Of a DNA stretch of 27,822 nucleotides, positions 13,925-21,425 are shown one piece after another (the first letter of the stretch is position 1; every line of letters starts with the position of its first letter). The stretch lies in NCBI GenBank assembly GCA_038063975.1, contig JBBTTY010000031.1, positions 1-27,822 on the forward strand, read 5' to 3'. The notes beneath the pieces are model-generated. The model saw only the letters and a program-made list of their open reading frames with translations, was not told where the DNA came from and made no database searches. The DNA is from UBA6065 sp038063975 (GTDB lineage Bacteria > Patescibacteriota > Minisyncoccia > Phycocordibacterales > UBA6065). Position numbers and translations under genes: made by a program.

Positions 13925-13952
13925 TTGCACCAGATAATAGTAGGAGTAGTAT
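13925..13952 (+). promoter_or_regulatory. Promoter candidate for the structured RNA
   Basis: TTGCAC (13925-13930), a 16-base gap and TAGTAT (13947-13952) match a -35/-10 pair. Transcription would start near 13959, about 36 bases before the first pair of the long RNA stem. This is one of the few places in the window with a recognisable -35. Confidence 0.4.
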
Positions 13953-13994
13953 GAAAAAAGAAAATCATTCCGTAGGGTGATCTCTCGAAAGTTT

Positions 13995-14157
13995 TTCCAG
14001 AACATAAATCTCTAAGCAATACTTGCAGATGTGCATCTAAAGTTAAGCAGAGTTCAATGGATAGCCCCAGTAGGAAGACCGAAGTCTAACCAGAACGTCC
14101 CGAGAATATCAACTAGTAAACCAAAGGTTTAATTGCTTAGAGATTTATACTCTGGAA
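13995..14157 (+). ncRNA. Structured RNA candidate, 6S-like architecture
   Basis: The 341-base spacer between the coiled-coil gene and ruvB has no ORF but holds a long rod-like fold. A 7-bp stem (13995-14001 with 14151-14157), a 2x2 internal loop and a perfect 17-bp stem (14004-14020 with 14132-14148) close the structure. On the 3' side next to the closing stem is a hairpin TAAACC-AAA-GGTTTA (14117-14131). An inner stem AGTT/AACT plus GATA/TATC and an apical hairpin AGAC-CGAA-GTCT follow. A long closing stem, an open centre with a 3'-side hairpin and a broken apical arm are the hallmarks of 6S RNA, and 163 bases is near its size range. The strand was chosen by this resemblance and by the promoter candidate upstream. 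The identity is an inference. Confidence 0.45.
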
Positions 14158-14220
14158 TCCCAAATATTTAAACAGCTTTCAACGATTTCAATATGACCAT
14201 CCTAGCATAAAGCATACAAT

Positions 14221-15252
14221 ATGTCAAGTACATCAAACCAGTTCTCAGCGAATATTTCAAATAAGGCTCAAAACAAGCCTACTTTAGAGAATGATGATCT
14301 TTTTCTCGATACAACTCTGCGTCCTTCCAAGTGGGATGAATATGTCGGGCAAAAGAGTATAAAAGAAAATCTGCGCGTACTTTTGCGGGCAGCGGCAGAG
14401 AGAAAACATCCTCCGGAACACATTTTATTCTACGGCCCACCAGGTCTAGGTAAAACAACTCTCGCTCACCTTATTGCCAAAGAAACTTCTTCACAATTGA
14501 AAGCTACTTCTGGTCCAGCTATAGAAAAAGTTGGTGACTTGGCATCTATTCTCACAAACCTTGCGCCTGGCGATATACTTTTCATAGACGAAATCCATCG
14601 TTTGAATAAATCTATAGAGGAAGTGCTCTATCCTGCCATGGAATCTGGTTCTCTCGATATCATCATAGGCAAAGGCCCTTCGGCACGCACAATTCAGCTC
14701 GAACTCCCACCTTTTACATTACTGGCGGCCACTACTCGTATCGCCCTGCTCTCTGCTCCACTGCGATCGAGATTTTCAGGAGGCACTTTTCGCCTCGAAT
14801 TCTATTCTGACAAGGAAATCCAGCAGATAATTGATCGTTCAGCCCGGCTTTTGAAAATAAAAGTGGACGAAAAATCGTCCAAAAAAATAGCCGAAAGGAG
14901 CCGTTTTACGCCACGCACGGCAAACTTTCTCCTAAAACGTGTCCGTGATTTGGCTCAAGTAGAAAAAGTTCCAGTTTCTGTGGAAATTGTCGATCGAGCT
15001 CTCAAAATGCTTGGTATTGATGAGCTCGGCCTAAACCAAAACGATCGAGATCTCTTAAAAACTCTCATAGAAAAATTCAATGGCGGTCCTATCGGTCTTA
15101 ACACTCTTTCTGCATCGCTCTCTGAAGAAGAAGCAACAGTTGAGGAGGTTCACGAACCATATCTCCTTCAGCTTGGTCTCATAGAACGTACTCCTAGGGG
15201 TCGCAAAGCCACAGAGAAAGCTTGGGGGCATTTGAAAATCCTTAAAAGGTAA
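14221..15252 (+). CDS. ruvB: Holliday junction branch migration ATPase RuvB
   Basis: The 343-residue AAA+ protein has DTTLRPSKWDEYVGQ (the RuvB N-terminal signature), Walker A GPPGLGKT (residues 72-79), Walker B FIDEIH (121-126), an AATTR sensor region with following arginines, and a C-terminal winged helix (GGPIGLNTLSASLSEE). It drives branch migration together with RuvA. The start at 14221 gives an N-terminal extension of ~25 polar residues before the conserved core; no better start is visible. TACAAT touches the ATG, and CATAAA lies at 14206-14211, so the promoter is unclear. ruvC follows 46 bases later with its own -10 box. Confidence 0.95.
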   Translation: MSSTSNQFSANISNKAQNKPTLENDDLFLDTTLRPSKWDEYVGQKSIKENLRVLLRAAAERKHPPEHILFYGPPGLGKTTLAHLIAKETSSQLKATSGPAIEKVGDLASILTNLAPGDILFIDEIHRLNKSIEEVLYPAMESGSLDIIIGKGPSARTIQLELPPFTLLAATTRIALLSAPLRSRFSGGTFRLEFYSDKEIQQIIDRSARLLKIKVDEKSSKKIAERSRFTPRTANFLLKRVRDLAQVEKVPVSVEIVDRALKMLGIDELGLNQNDRDLLKTLIEKFNGGPIGLNTLSASLSEEEATVEEVHEPYLLQLGLIERTPRGRKATEKAWGHLKILKR

Positions 15253-15286
15253 AAACGAAGTTCAAGAAGTGTTTACAAATGTGGAG

Positions 15287-15292
15287 TAAAAT
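15287..15292 (+). promoter_or_regulatory. -10 box TAAAAT of ruvC, leaderless arrangement
   Basis: TAAAAT is followed by 6 bases (TAAGGC) and the ATG at 15299. TTTACA lies only 9 bases upstream, too close to act as a normal -35. Confidence 0.6.
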
Positions 15293-15298
15293 TAAGGC

Positions 15299-15781
15299 AT
15301 GAGAATAATCGCCATTGATCCGGGATACGAACGCCTTGGTATTGCCGTTCTAGAAAAAGAATCACGAGACAGAGAAACTCTTGTTTATTCCGACTGTTTC
15401 AAGACAGACAAAAAACTAGAACATTTTGAGAGACTCGGCCTCATCGGAAATGAAATCGAAAAAGTGATTTTGGAATACAAACCGGAAGCATTATGCCTCG
15501 AAACACTTTTCTTTAGCGTTAATCAAAAAACAGCAATAACCGTAGCCGAAGCTCGCGGTGTTATTCTCTTTCAAGCCGCAAGGCATAATCTCAAAGTTCA
15601 TGAGTATGGTCCAGGACAAATAAAAGTAGCGGTTACAGGTTATGGCAAAAGTGACAAACGGGCGATTAATTCCATGGTGGACAAACTCGTGAAAATAGAT
15701 AAAAAAATCACCCATGATGATGAATACGATGCCATTGCTGTCGGCCTCACTTGCTTTGCAACAGAAAAGTTTATGTCTTAA
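15299..15781 (+). CDS. ruvC: Crossover junction endodeoxyribonuclease RuvC
   Basis: The protein has 160 residues and the RNase H-like fold of RuvC with the acidic catalytic set visible: Asp7 in IAIDPGYERLG, Glu68 in CLETLFF, and Asp140/Asp141 with Asp144 in HDDEYDAIAVGL. It cuts Holliday junctions symmetrically after RuvAB branch migration. The length is close to the usual 160-175. It follows ruvB but has a separate -10 box. Confidence 0.94.
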   Translation: MRIIAIDPGYERLGIAVLEKESRDRETLVYSDCFKTDKKLEHFERLGLIGNEIEKVILEYKPEALCLETLFFSVNQKTAITVAEARGVILFQAARHNLKVHEYGPGQIKVAVTGYGKSDKRAINSMVDKLVKIDKKITHDDEYDAIAVGLTCFATEKFMS

Positions 15782-15853
15782 TAATTGCCCGTACTTTTCC
15801 ACAGGTAGAGCTACTTGCAAAGATAATTTTATTTGTTACAAATAGAGCACTCT

Positions 15854-15859
15854 TAAAAT
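15854..15859 (+). promoter_or_regulatory. -10 box candidate TAAAAT of the small acidic ORF
   Basis: TAAAAT lies 9 bases before the ATG at 15869. TTGTTA at 15833-15838 could be the -35, with a 15-base gap. Confidence 0.4.
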
Positions 15860-15868
15860 AAAAACCAT

Positions 15869-16006
15869 ATGCCACGAAATAAAACCATAAGAGAAGAAGA
15901 AATCGAAGAAGCAGTAGTCGAAGATGTAGTGGGCCCTCTATCAATCGATAAGGAAGATGAAGATGATCCTTTGAGTGATTTTATGCCTGAAGAAGAAAAT
16001 TGGTAA
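15869..16006 (+). CDS. Small acidic protein of unknown function
   Basis: This 45-residue ORF begins MPRNKTIREEEIEEAV and ends MPEEENW. It is strongly acidic, with no membrane segment or cysteine. It has its own -10-like box and stops 3 bases before the convergent tyrS stop, filling the gap exactly, as a real gene would. The charge pattern is coherent (a basic first eight residues, then an acidic body), unlike random translation of this region. I do not recognise a family. Candidate roles such as a protein-binding peptide or a small RNA polymerase or ribosome partner would be guesses. Confidence 0.55.
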   Translation: MPRNKTIREEEIEEAVVEDVVGPLSIDKEDEDDPLSDFMPEEENW

Positions 16007-16009
16007 ATT

Positions 16010-17200
16010 TTATTTTATTCTGATTTTTATAAACCGGTGCTTGCCAATTTTCAAATCCATGTCCACATCAGCTTTTTGAGCAGATATTTTTAGTGTCTCG
16101 CCATTTTTCAAATTTCTGATCGCCCCTTCGGAAATCAATCTCTTAAAATCTGTTTTCGAGGAGACAATCTTTTGCTCGAGTAAAACATCGGCCAGAAACA
16201 TTCCTAACGAGACTTTGATTTCTGGAACATCGGCTGGCATGGCGCCAAGAGAATATGCGGAGAGAAAAGAGTCATGAGAAGATTTTGCTACTTGCAAACC
16301 GTGATAAATAGAAACAATTGCCTCGGCCAAACGCAATTTGGCATCACGTGGATTACCACTGCCGGCCAAGAATTCTTTTTCTTTGGCTATAATTTCATCT
16401 GCCACATCCGTACACAATTCAAAACCTCGAATAATTATGTCATCTGGCCAACTCATTACTTTGCCAAACATATCTTGTGCGCTGTCGGTAAAAGTTATCA
16501 TATTACTTTCTGTCTTGCCCATCTTGACTCCCGATGAATCGGTGAGAAGTTTTGTGGCAATGACAAATTTGTCTTTATTTTTCATCGTTTTCATCAAATC
16601 TCGACCAGTGAGCATGTTGAATGTCTGATCATTACCGCCAATTTCCGCATCTACATCCATAGCCACGCTGTCATAGCCCTGCATGAGAGGATAGAGAAAT
16701 TCGTGAATAAATGTCGGCTTACCTTCTTCCGCCCTCTTTCGAAACATATCTCTTTTTAACATTTGATCAACGGTCATTTTCGAAGCGAGATTTAAAACGT
16801 CGGCAAAATTCATTTTGGAGAGCCACTTGCTGTTGTATTTTATCTCTGCCTTATTCCTACCGCTGAAAGAAAGAAAAATGGAAGCTTGTTTTTTATAGAG
16901 TTTAAGGTTTGAAAGTACTTCTTTATGAGAAAGCTGTTTGCGTACTGCCAATTTATCTGATGGATCCCCTATCATAGCCGTAAAATCACCCATGAGCAGA
17001 ATTACCCTATGTCCCATTTTCTGGAGCTCTGCTAGTTTCATCAAGGGAATTGCATGCCCCATATGAAGAGTCGGTCCAGTCGGATCCAACCCCAAATAAA
17101 TCAAGAGTTTTTTGTCACTTTCAAGCATCTGTGCAAAACTTTCTTTTGACGGAAAGATATTTTCTATGCCCCGCGATAAAAATTGCTTGATTTCTTTCAC
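16010..17200 (-). CDS. tyrS: Tyrosyl-tRNA synthetase
   Basis: The 396-residue class I synthetase has the HIGH motif as HMGHA in GPTLHMGHAIPL and the KMSKS loop as KMGKT in SSGVKMGKTESN. It also has GGNDQTFNMLTGRDLM in the active site and a C-terminal S4-like RNA-binding domain (TDFKRLISEGAIRNLKNG). It charges tRNA-Tyr. The GTG start is supported by an extended -10 box 6 bases upstream. The N-terminal KEIKQFLSRGIENIFPS matches the family. It converges on the small acidic ORF and diverges from the PBP gene. Confidence 0.95.
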   Translation of the reverse strand: MKEIKQFLSRGIENIFPSKESFAQMLESDKKLLIYLGLDPTGPTLHMGHAIPLMKLAELQKMGHRVILLMGDFTAMIGDPSDKLAVRKQLSHKEVLSNLKLYKKQASIFLSFSGRNKAEIKYNSKWLSKMNFADVLNLASKMTVDQMLKRDMFRKRAEEGKPTFIHEFLYPLMQGYDSVAMDVDAEIGGNDQTFNMLTGRDLMKTMKNKDKFVIATKLLTDSSGVKMGKTESNMITFTDSAQDMFGKVMSWPDDIIIRGFELCTDVADEIIAKEKEFLAGSGNPRDAKLRLAEAIVSIYHGLQVAKSSHDSFLSAYSLGAMPADVPEIKVSLGMFLADVLLEQKIVSSKTDFKRLISEGAIRNLKNGETLKISAQKADVDMDLKIGKHRFIKIRIK

Positions 17201-17206
17201 AACTAC

Positions 17207-17212
17207 ACTTTA
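17207..17212 (-). promoter_or_regulatory. -10 box TAAAGT of tyrS, leaderless arrangement
   Basis: On the minus strand TG-A-TAAAGT is followed by 6 bases (GTAGTT) and the GTG start. Confidence 0.55.
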
Positions 17213-17256
17213 TCACAGCCGTTTTTCTCTGTCTTGTAGCCGTATAAATTTCCTGA

Positions 17257-17262
17257 TATGTT
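17257..17262 (+). promoter_or_regulatory. Extended -10 candidate of the PBP gene
   Basis: TG-A-TATGTT is followed by 9 bases before the ATG at 17272, so the leader would be only about 3 bases. Confidence 0.4.
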
Positions 17263-17271
17263 AGAGATTGC

Positions 17272-19824
17272 ATGAAAAAAAGTCCTGCTCGATATTTGAA
17301 ACGACTCATTCACTATATAAAAGCGCATACAAAGAGGGATATTATCTTTGTTCTCATTTCTCTTGTTTCTATTGTAATTGGATCTGTTATTTTCTGGATT
17401 TCTTCTTTCAGATTACCGGATTTGTCGTCTTTCGAGCAGAGAAAGGTGACAGAATCAACAAAAATATATGATAAAACTGGTAAGGTCCTGCTCTACGATC
17501 TCCATAGCGGCGTAAAGAGAACTATTGTGGCTTCGGCAGATATTTCTCCATATATAAAAAAGGCTACGATCGCCATAGAAGACGAAAACTTTTATAAACA
17601 TCACGGTATAAAAATTACTTCTATTGCTCGCGCCATTCTCGCCAATCTCATATCTGGTAGTTGGAGCCAAGGTGGTTCAACTATTACCCAGCAAGTCGTC
17701 AAAAACACCCTGCTCACCCGAGACAAAAAAATTTCAAGAAAACTCAAAGAATGGGTTTTGGCGTTCAAACTGGATAAAACTCTGCCAAAAGATAAAATCC
17801 TGGAAATTTATTTAAACGAAAACCCATATGGTGGCAATATGTACGGCATTGCAGAGGCTTCGAAACAATTCTTCGGCAAAGAACCCAGAGATGTGACTCT
17901 GGCCGAAGCCGCCTATCTGGCCGCTATTCCCCAAGCCACCAGCTATTATTCACCTTATGGCACCCATGTAAAAGAACTTGAAAATCGTAAGGAATTGGTT
18001 CTGGAAAGAATGTTCAAAAACAGTTTTATCACGGAAGCAGAATATAAAAAAGCCCTTAAAGAAAAGGTGTCCCTCAAACCTCAAGAAAAATTCGGTATTC
18101 GGGCTCCTCATTTCGTCTTCTTTGTCAAAGACTACTTGGAAAAAATTATCGGCAAGGATTCGTTTGATGGAGGTGGTTATAGAGTAATAACAACCCTCGA
18201 CACAAACCTTCAGGAACAAGCTGAGGATCTCGTCAAAAAAACAGCACTTTCAAATAAAGAAAATTTCAATGCCGAGAACGCCGCTCTGATTGCTCTTGAC
18301 CCAAAAACAGGAAACATTCTCTCCATGGTTGGCTCGCGAGATTATTTTGATGCAGAAATTGACGGTCAATTCAATGTGGCTGTTGCTTCTAATCGTCAGC
18401 CTGGCTCCACCATGAAACCAATCATCTACTCCGAAGCTTTTATAAAAGGTTATACTCCAGAAACAGTTGTTTTTGACCTGCCGACTTCATTTAGCACAGA
18501 ATGTGATCTGGAAGGCAAACCCCTATCCGCCTCTGCAGATCCAGATATCTGTTACACGCCACAAAACTATGATGAAAAGTTCCGCGGACCTATCAGCCTG
18601 CGAAATGCTCTAGCTCAATCCATAAACATTCCATCTATCAAGACCTTGTATTTAGCGGGAATTAGAGATTCTTTAACTCTAGCCAAAGACATGGGTATAA
18701 CTAGTCTCACAAATGCCGATCAGTACGGACTGACTCTTGTCCTCGGAGGCGGTGAAATTTCCCTACTCGAAATGACCAGTGCTTACGGCACGTTTGCAAA
18801 CAACGGTAATCATGTCGCCTATCGTTCGGTCCTCCAAGTTTTTGATTCAAATGGTAATGAGATAAAACTTCCAGCACCACAGCAAAATCAGGTCATGCCA
18901 GCAAATGTGGCCGAAATGATATCTGATATTCTCTCTGACAATACAGCCAGAACTCTAGCCTATGGTCCAAATTCTGTTCTCCACTTTCCAAACAGAGATG
19001 TAGCTGTAAAAACAGGTACAACAAATGATTCGAGAGATGCTTGGACCATAGGATATACCCCAAATCTCGTCGTCGGTGTCTGGGCTGGCAATAACGACAA
19101 CAGTCCCATGATCAAAAAAGTAGCGGGACAAATCATTGCCCCTATGTGGAGTACATTTATGCGGAGAGCTCTTGAGACGATACCAAATGAAAGATTCATT
19201 CCACCAACACCAATAGACTTGTCTATTCTCAAACCGATTATGAGAGGTATTTGGCAAGGCGGACAAACCTATATCATAGATAAAATATCAGGAAAAATAG
19301 CAACGGAATTCACTCCGTCTGAAACAAGACAAGAAATTCCAATCCAATCTGTTCATTCTATTCTCTATTGGGTGGATAAACGCGACCCTCTCGGCCCATC
19401 ACCGACACATCGAGATGATCCTCAATTCGAGCGCTGGGAAGCGCCTGTACGTCTCTGGGTGGCATTACAGGGTCTAACTGATCAAGCTAGTAGCACTATA
19501 CCAACAGCAACTGACGATGTGCATATAGGAGAAAATTCTTTCGTTGTCTCTATTCAAAATATAGATTCAGCAAAAAAATACAATTTAAATGATGAAGTTT
19601 CTATATCTGTTTCTTCTGCAGGAAAATATCCCCTCACCAAAGTCTCGCTTTATGTAAACGACACGTATATAAACACTATTGAAAAGCAATCATTCTCTTT
19701 TCGCTTATCACCTAGAGAAATAACAAATATTCGGGAAATAAATAGAATAAAAGTAGTAGCCTATGATTCCGTCTATAATAGGAGTGAAGCCAACGCAACA
19801 TTTTCTGTAGTTTTAGACAATTAA
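17272..19824 (+). CDS. Class A penicillin-binding protein (transglycosylase/transpeptidase)
   Basis: The 850-residue bifunctional peptidoglycan synthase has a short cytoplasmic basic N-terminus and a membrane anchor (about residues 24-46). The GT51 domain has EDENFYKHHG (Glu103 candidate catalytic), GGSTITQQVVKN and YLNENPYGGNMYGI. The transpeptidase domain has Ser379-x-x-Lys382 (GSTMKP), SINIPS as the SxN motif and Lys580-Thr-Gly (KTGTTNDSRDAW). The C-terminal ~110 residues are beta-rich, like an Ig-like domain. It polymerises and cross-links glycan strands outside the membrane. The gene converges on the DciA-like gene with a 4-base gap. Confidence 0.95.
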   Translation: MKKSPARYLKRLIHYIKAHTKRDIIFVLISLVSIVIGSVIFWISSFRLPDLSSFEQRKVTESTKIYDKTGKVLLYDLHSGVKRTIVASADISPYIKKATIAIEDENFYKHHGIKITSIARAILANLISGSWSQGGSTITQQVVKNTLLTRDKKISRKLKEWVLAFKLDKTLPKDKILEIYLNENPYGGNMYGIAEASKQFFGKEPRDVTLAEAAYLAAIPQATSYYSPYGTHVKELENRKELVLERMFKNSFITEAEYKKALKEKVSLKPQEKFGIRAPHFVFFVKDYLEKIIGKDSFDGGGYRVITTLDTNLQEQAEDLVKKTALSNKENFNAENAALIALDPKTGNILSMVGSRDYFDAEIDGQFNVAVASNRQPGSTMKPIIYSEAFIKGYTPETVVFDLPTSFSTECDLEGKPLSASADPDICYTPQNYDEKFRGPISLRNALAQSINIPSIKTLYLAGIRDSLTLAKDMGITSLTNADQYGLTLVLGGGEISLLEMTSAYGTFANNGNHVAYRSVLQVFDSNGNEIKLPAPQQNQVMPANVAEMISDILSDNTARTLAYGPNSVLHFPNRDVAVKTGTTNDSRDAWTIGYTPNLVVGVWAGNNDNSPMIKKVAGQIIAPMWSTFMRRALETIPNERFIPPTPIDLSILKPIMRGIWQGGQTYIIDKISGKIATEFTPSETRQEIPIQSVHSILYWVDKRDPLGPSPTHRDDPQFERWEAPVRLWVALQGLTDQASSTIPTATDDVHIGENSFVVSIQNIDSAKKYNLNDEVSISVSSAGKYPLTKVSLYVNDTYINTIEKQSFSFRLSPREITNIREINRIKVVAYDSVYNRSEANATFSVVLDN

Positions 19825-19828
19825 ATAT

Positions 19829-20080
19829 TTAGCGTATATCACCTATTCTGCCTTGAGGAAAATTCTTCTTTAAATACGCAACAATCTGGTCTTTTTTCAT
19901 AAAAACAATTGATTTCACCGTGGGACTAGCTTTGAGATAAAGTGTTCCGTTACGTATTTCAAAATCTATAACATCGAGGTCACAAAGCTCTTTTAGGGTT
20001 TTTGTTATTATTTCCTTTTGAAAGGTTAAATTGCTCTCGATATTAGCAAATTTTTTGAGATAGTTGGTTATATTGAACAT
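19829..20080 (-). CDS. DciA-like (DUF721) protein, short form
   Basis: The 83-residue protein shows a pattern close to DUF721: an N-terminal helical part (LTFQKEIITKTLKELCDLDV), then FEIRNGTLYLKASPTVKSIV, then MKKDQIVAYLKKNF and a closing GRIGDIR. In DciA the corresponding pieces are the 'gtL.v.v.s..w..eL' strand-helix core and the final 'v.dir'. DciA helps load the replicative helicase in most bacteria lacking DnaC or DnaI. The place right behind dnaN (24-base gap), with dnaA upstream, fits this; in many genomes a DUF721 gene sits in the dnaA-dnaN-recF cluster. No recF is present here. The identity rests on pattern and context only. Confidence 0.6.
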   Translation of the reverse strand: MFNITNYLKKFANIESNLTFQKEIITKTLKELCDLDVIDFEIRNGTLYLKASPTVKSIVFMKKDQIVAYLKKNFPQGRIGDIR

Positions 20081-20104
20081 ATTTAAACAAAAATTTGCCC
20101 TGTA

Positions 20105-21205
20105 CTATCTATTCATGGGCATAACAAGATAAAAAAAGGATTTATCGGACACTCCGCCTATGACCAGAGGTTTATTGATACCACTTATAGAGACCGAAAC
20201 ACTGTCAGAATCGATTGATTGGAAACAATCTGCGATATATCTGTGATTAAAGTTTATATCCACGTCCTGGCCCGTAACAGAGGCATCGAGAACATTGGTA
20301 TATTCACCCACATCACTATTTTTAGTTGAAATAACGAAAGATTTTTTTGAGGGTAAAGCTTTTATGTTTACTTGATTGAATTTATCGGAAAAAATATGAG
20401 AAGTTTTGAAACAATCAATTAAATCTTGCTTTAAAACAACAACTTCTGTCACAAAAACTTTTGGCATAATCTGCTTGTAATCAGGAAAAGTGGCGTCTAT
20501 GACACGTGACATTAGATAAATATCTTTTGTTTCAAACGCAATTTGATTCCTGTCAAACAAAATTTTGACTTCGTCAGAAACGTTTTCCAGGGTGTGAATA
20601 ATATTTACAACATTTTTGGCTGGAATAATAACTGAAGGAAAATCAATAGATTCTTTTATTTTCACTTTTTTTTCAGCCAATCTGAACGAATCAGTTGAAA
20701 CAAAAATTAAATCTCCGCCGTCTTTCCAGACATATACACTCGCCAATTCTGGTTTCACAGTAGATAGAGAAGCACTATAAACAACCGATTTAAAGCCTTT
20801 TATGAGTAGTTTTGGACTCATTTCAACTATTTTATGGGTATCTAGTTTTGGTATAGAAGGAAAATCATCAGAAGGATATGTTTTTATGAGAGTGTTATTT
20901 GAGGAAGTTTTGATCAGTATATTTCCATCTTTTGATTCTAAAATAATATTTTTTTCTTTCGGTAAACCAGAGAGAAGGGATGCCATAACAGCACCATGAA
21001 GAGCAATTTCACCCCCTATTTCAACTTTGGCTGGAATTTTGATTTCTATACCACAATCTAGATTTGTGGAGCGTATAACGAGAAAGTTTTTATCAGCACG
21101 GAGATTAACACAAGAGAGAATTGGTAGAGAGAGATTTTTCCCTGTTAATCTATCAGCTTTAGTTATTGCTTCTACTAATTTATCTTTGATGCATTCTATT
21201 TTCAT
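20105..21205 (-). CDS. dnaN: DNA polymerase III beta sliding clamp
   Basis: The 366-residue protein has the three-domain clamp layout and starts MKIECIKDKLVEAITKADRL. Recognisable motifs are LPILSCVNLRA, LASVYVWKDGGDLIFVSTDSFRLA near residue 160 and SFFYLVMPMNR at the end, which is the usual C-terminal '.ylvMPm'. The dimeric ring tethers polymerase to DNA. The ATG at 21203-21205 has TATACT 6 bases upstream, so dnaN can be transcribed separately from dnaA. A 220-base AT-rich spacer with DnaA-box-like sites separates it from dnaA. Confidence 0.95.
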   Translation of the reverse strand: MKIECIKDKLVEAITKADRLTGKNLSLPILSCVNLRADKNFLVIRSTNLDCGIEIKIPAKVEIGGEIALHGAVMASLLSGLPKEKNIILESKDGNILIKTSSNNTLIKTYPSDDFPSIPKLDTHKIVEMSPKLLIKGFKSVVYSASLSTVKPELASVYVWKDGGDLIFVSTDSFRLAEKKVKIKESIDFPSVIIPAKNVVNIIHTLENVSDEVKILFDRNQIAFETKDIYLMSRVIDATFPDYKQIMPKVFVTEVVVLKQDLIDCFKTSHIFSDKFNQVNIKALPSKKSFVISTKNSDVGEYTNVLDASVTGQDVDINFNHRYIADCFQSIDSDSVSVSISGINKPLVIGGVSDKSFFYLVMPMNR

Positions 21206-21425
21206 TTGTTTAGTATATCTTTTTATTTCTATATATAAGACTATTATTACTATTAGTAGTGTGGATATGTGTATATCTTTTTATATACCATTATTTAGCC
21301 TTTTTCTGAGTTTTATACATAATTTTAATTGGGGATTAATTTATAAAAGAATTAATAATTTTTTATATTCTCTCATTTTTGTTTGACTTATTATATTTTT
21401 TCCACAAACAAATCACAGTTTATTA
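21206..21425. other. Candidate replication origin region between dnaA and dnaN
   Basis: This 220-base, very AT-rich spacer contains near-consensus DnaA boxes: TGTGGATAT (21260-21268, 8 of 9 to TGTGGATAA), a tandem TGTGTATAT (21268-21276), TTATACATA (21313-21321) and TTTTCCACA (21398-21406). It has long A/T stretches that could unwind. dnaA-dnaN and dnaA-rpmH spacers are classic origin positions. The left part also holds the dnaN promoter. Confidence 0.45.
21212..21217 (-). promoter_or_regulatory. -10 box TATACT of dnaN, leaderless arrangement
   Basis: On the minus strand TATACT is followed by 6 bases (AAACAA) and the ATG. Confidence 0.65.

Noticed and set aside
13880..14220. RNase P RNA, tmRNA or SRP RNA in the spacer before ruvB
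   Set aside because: I see no GAGGAAAGTCC-type RNase P core, no tmRNA tRNA-like ends or tag frame, and no SRP apical-loop motif.
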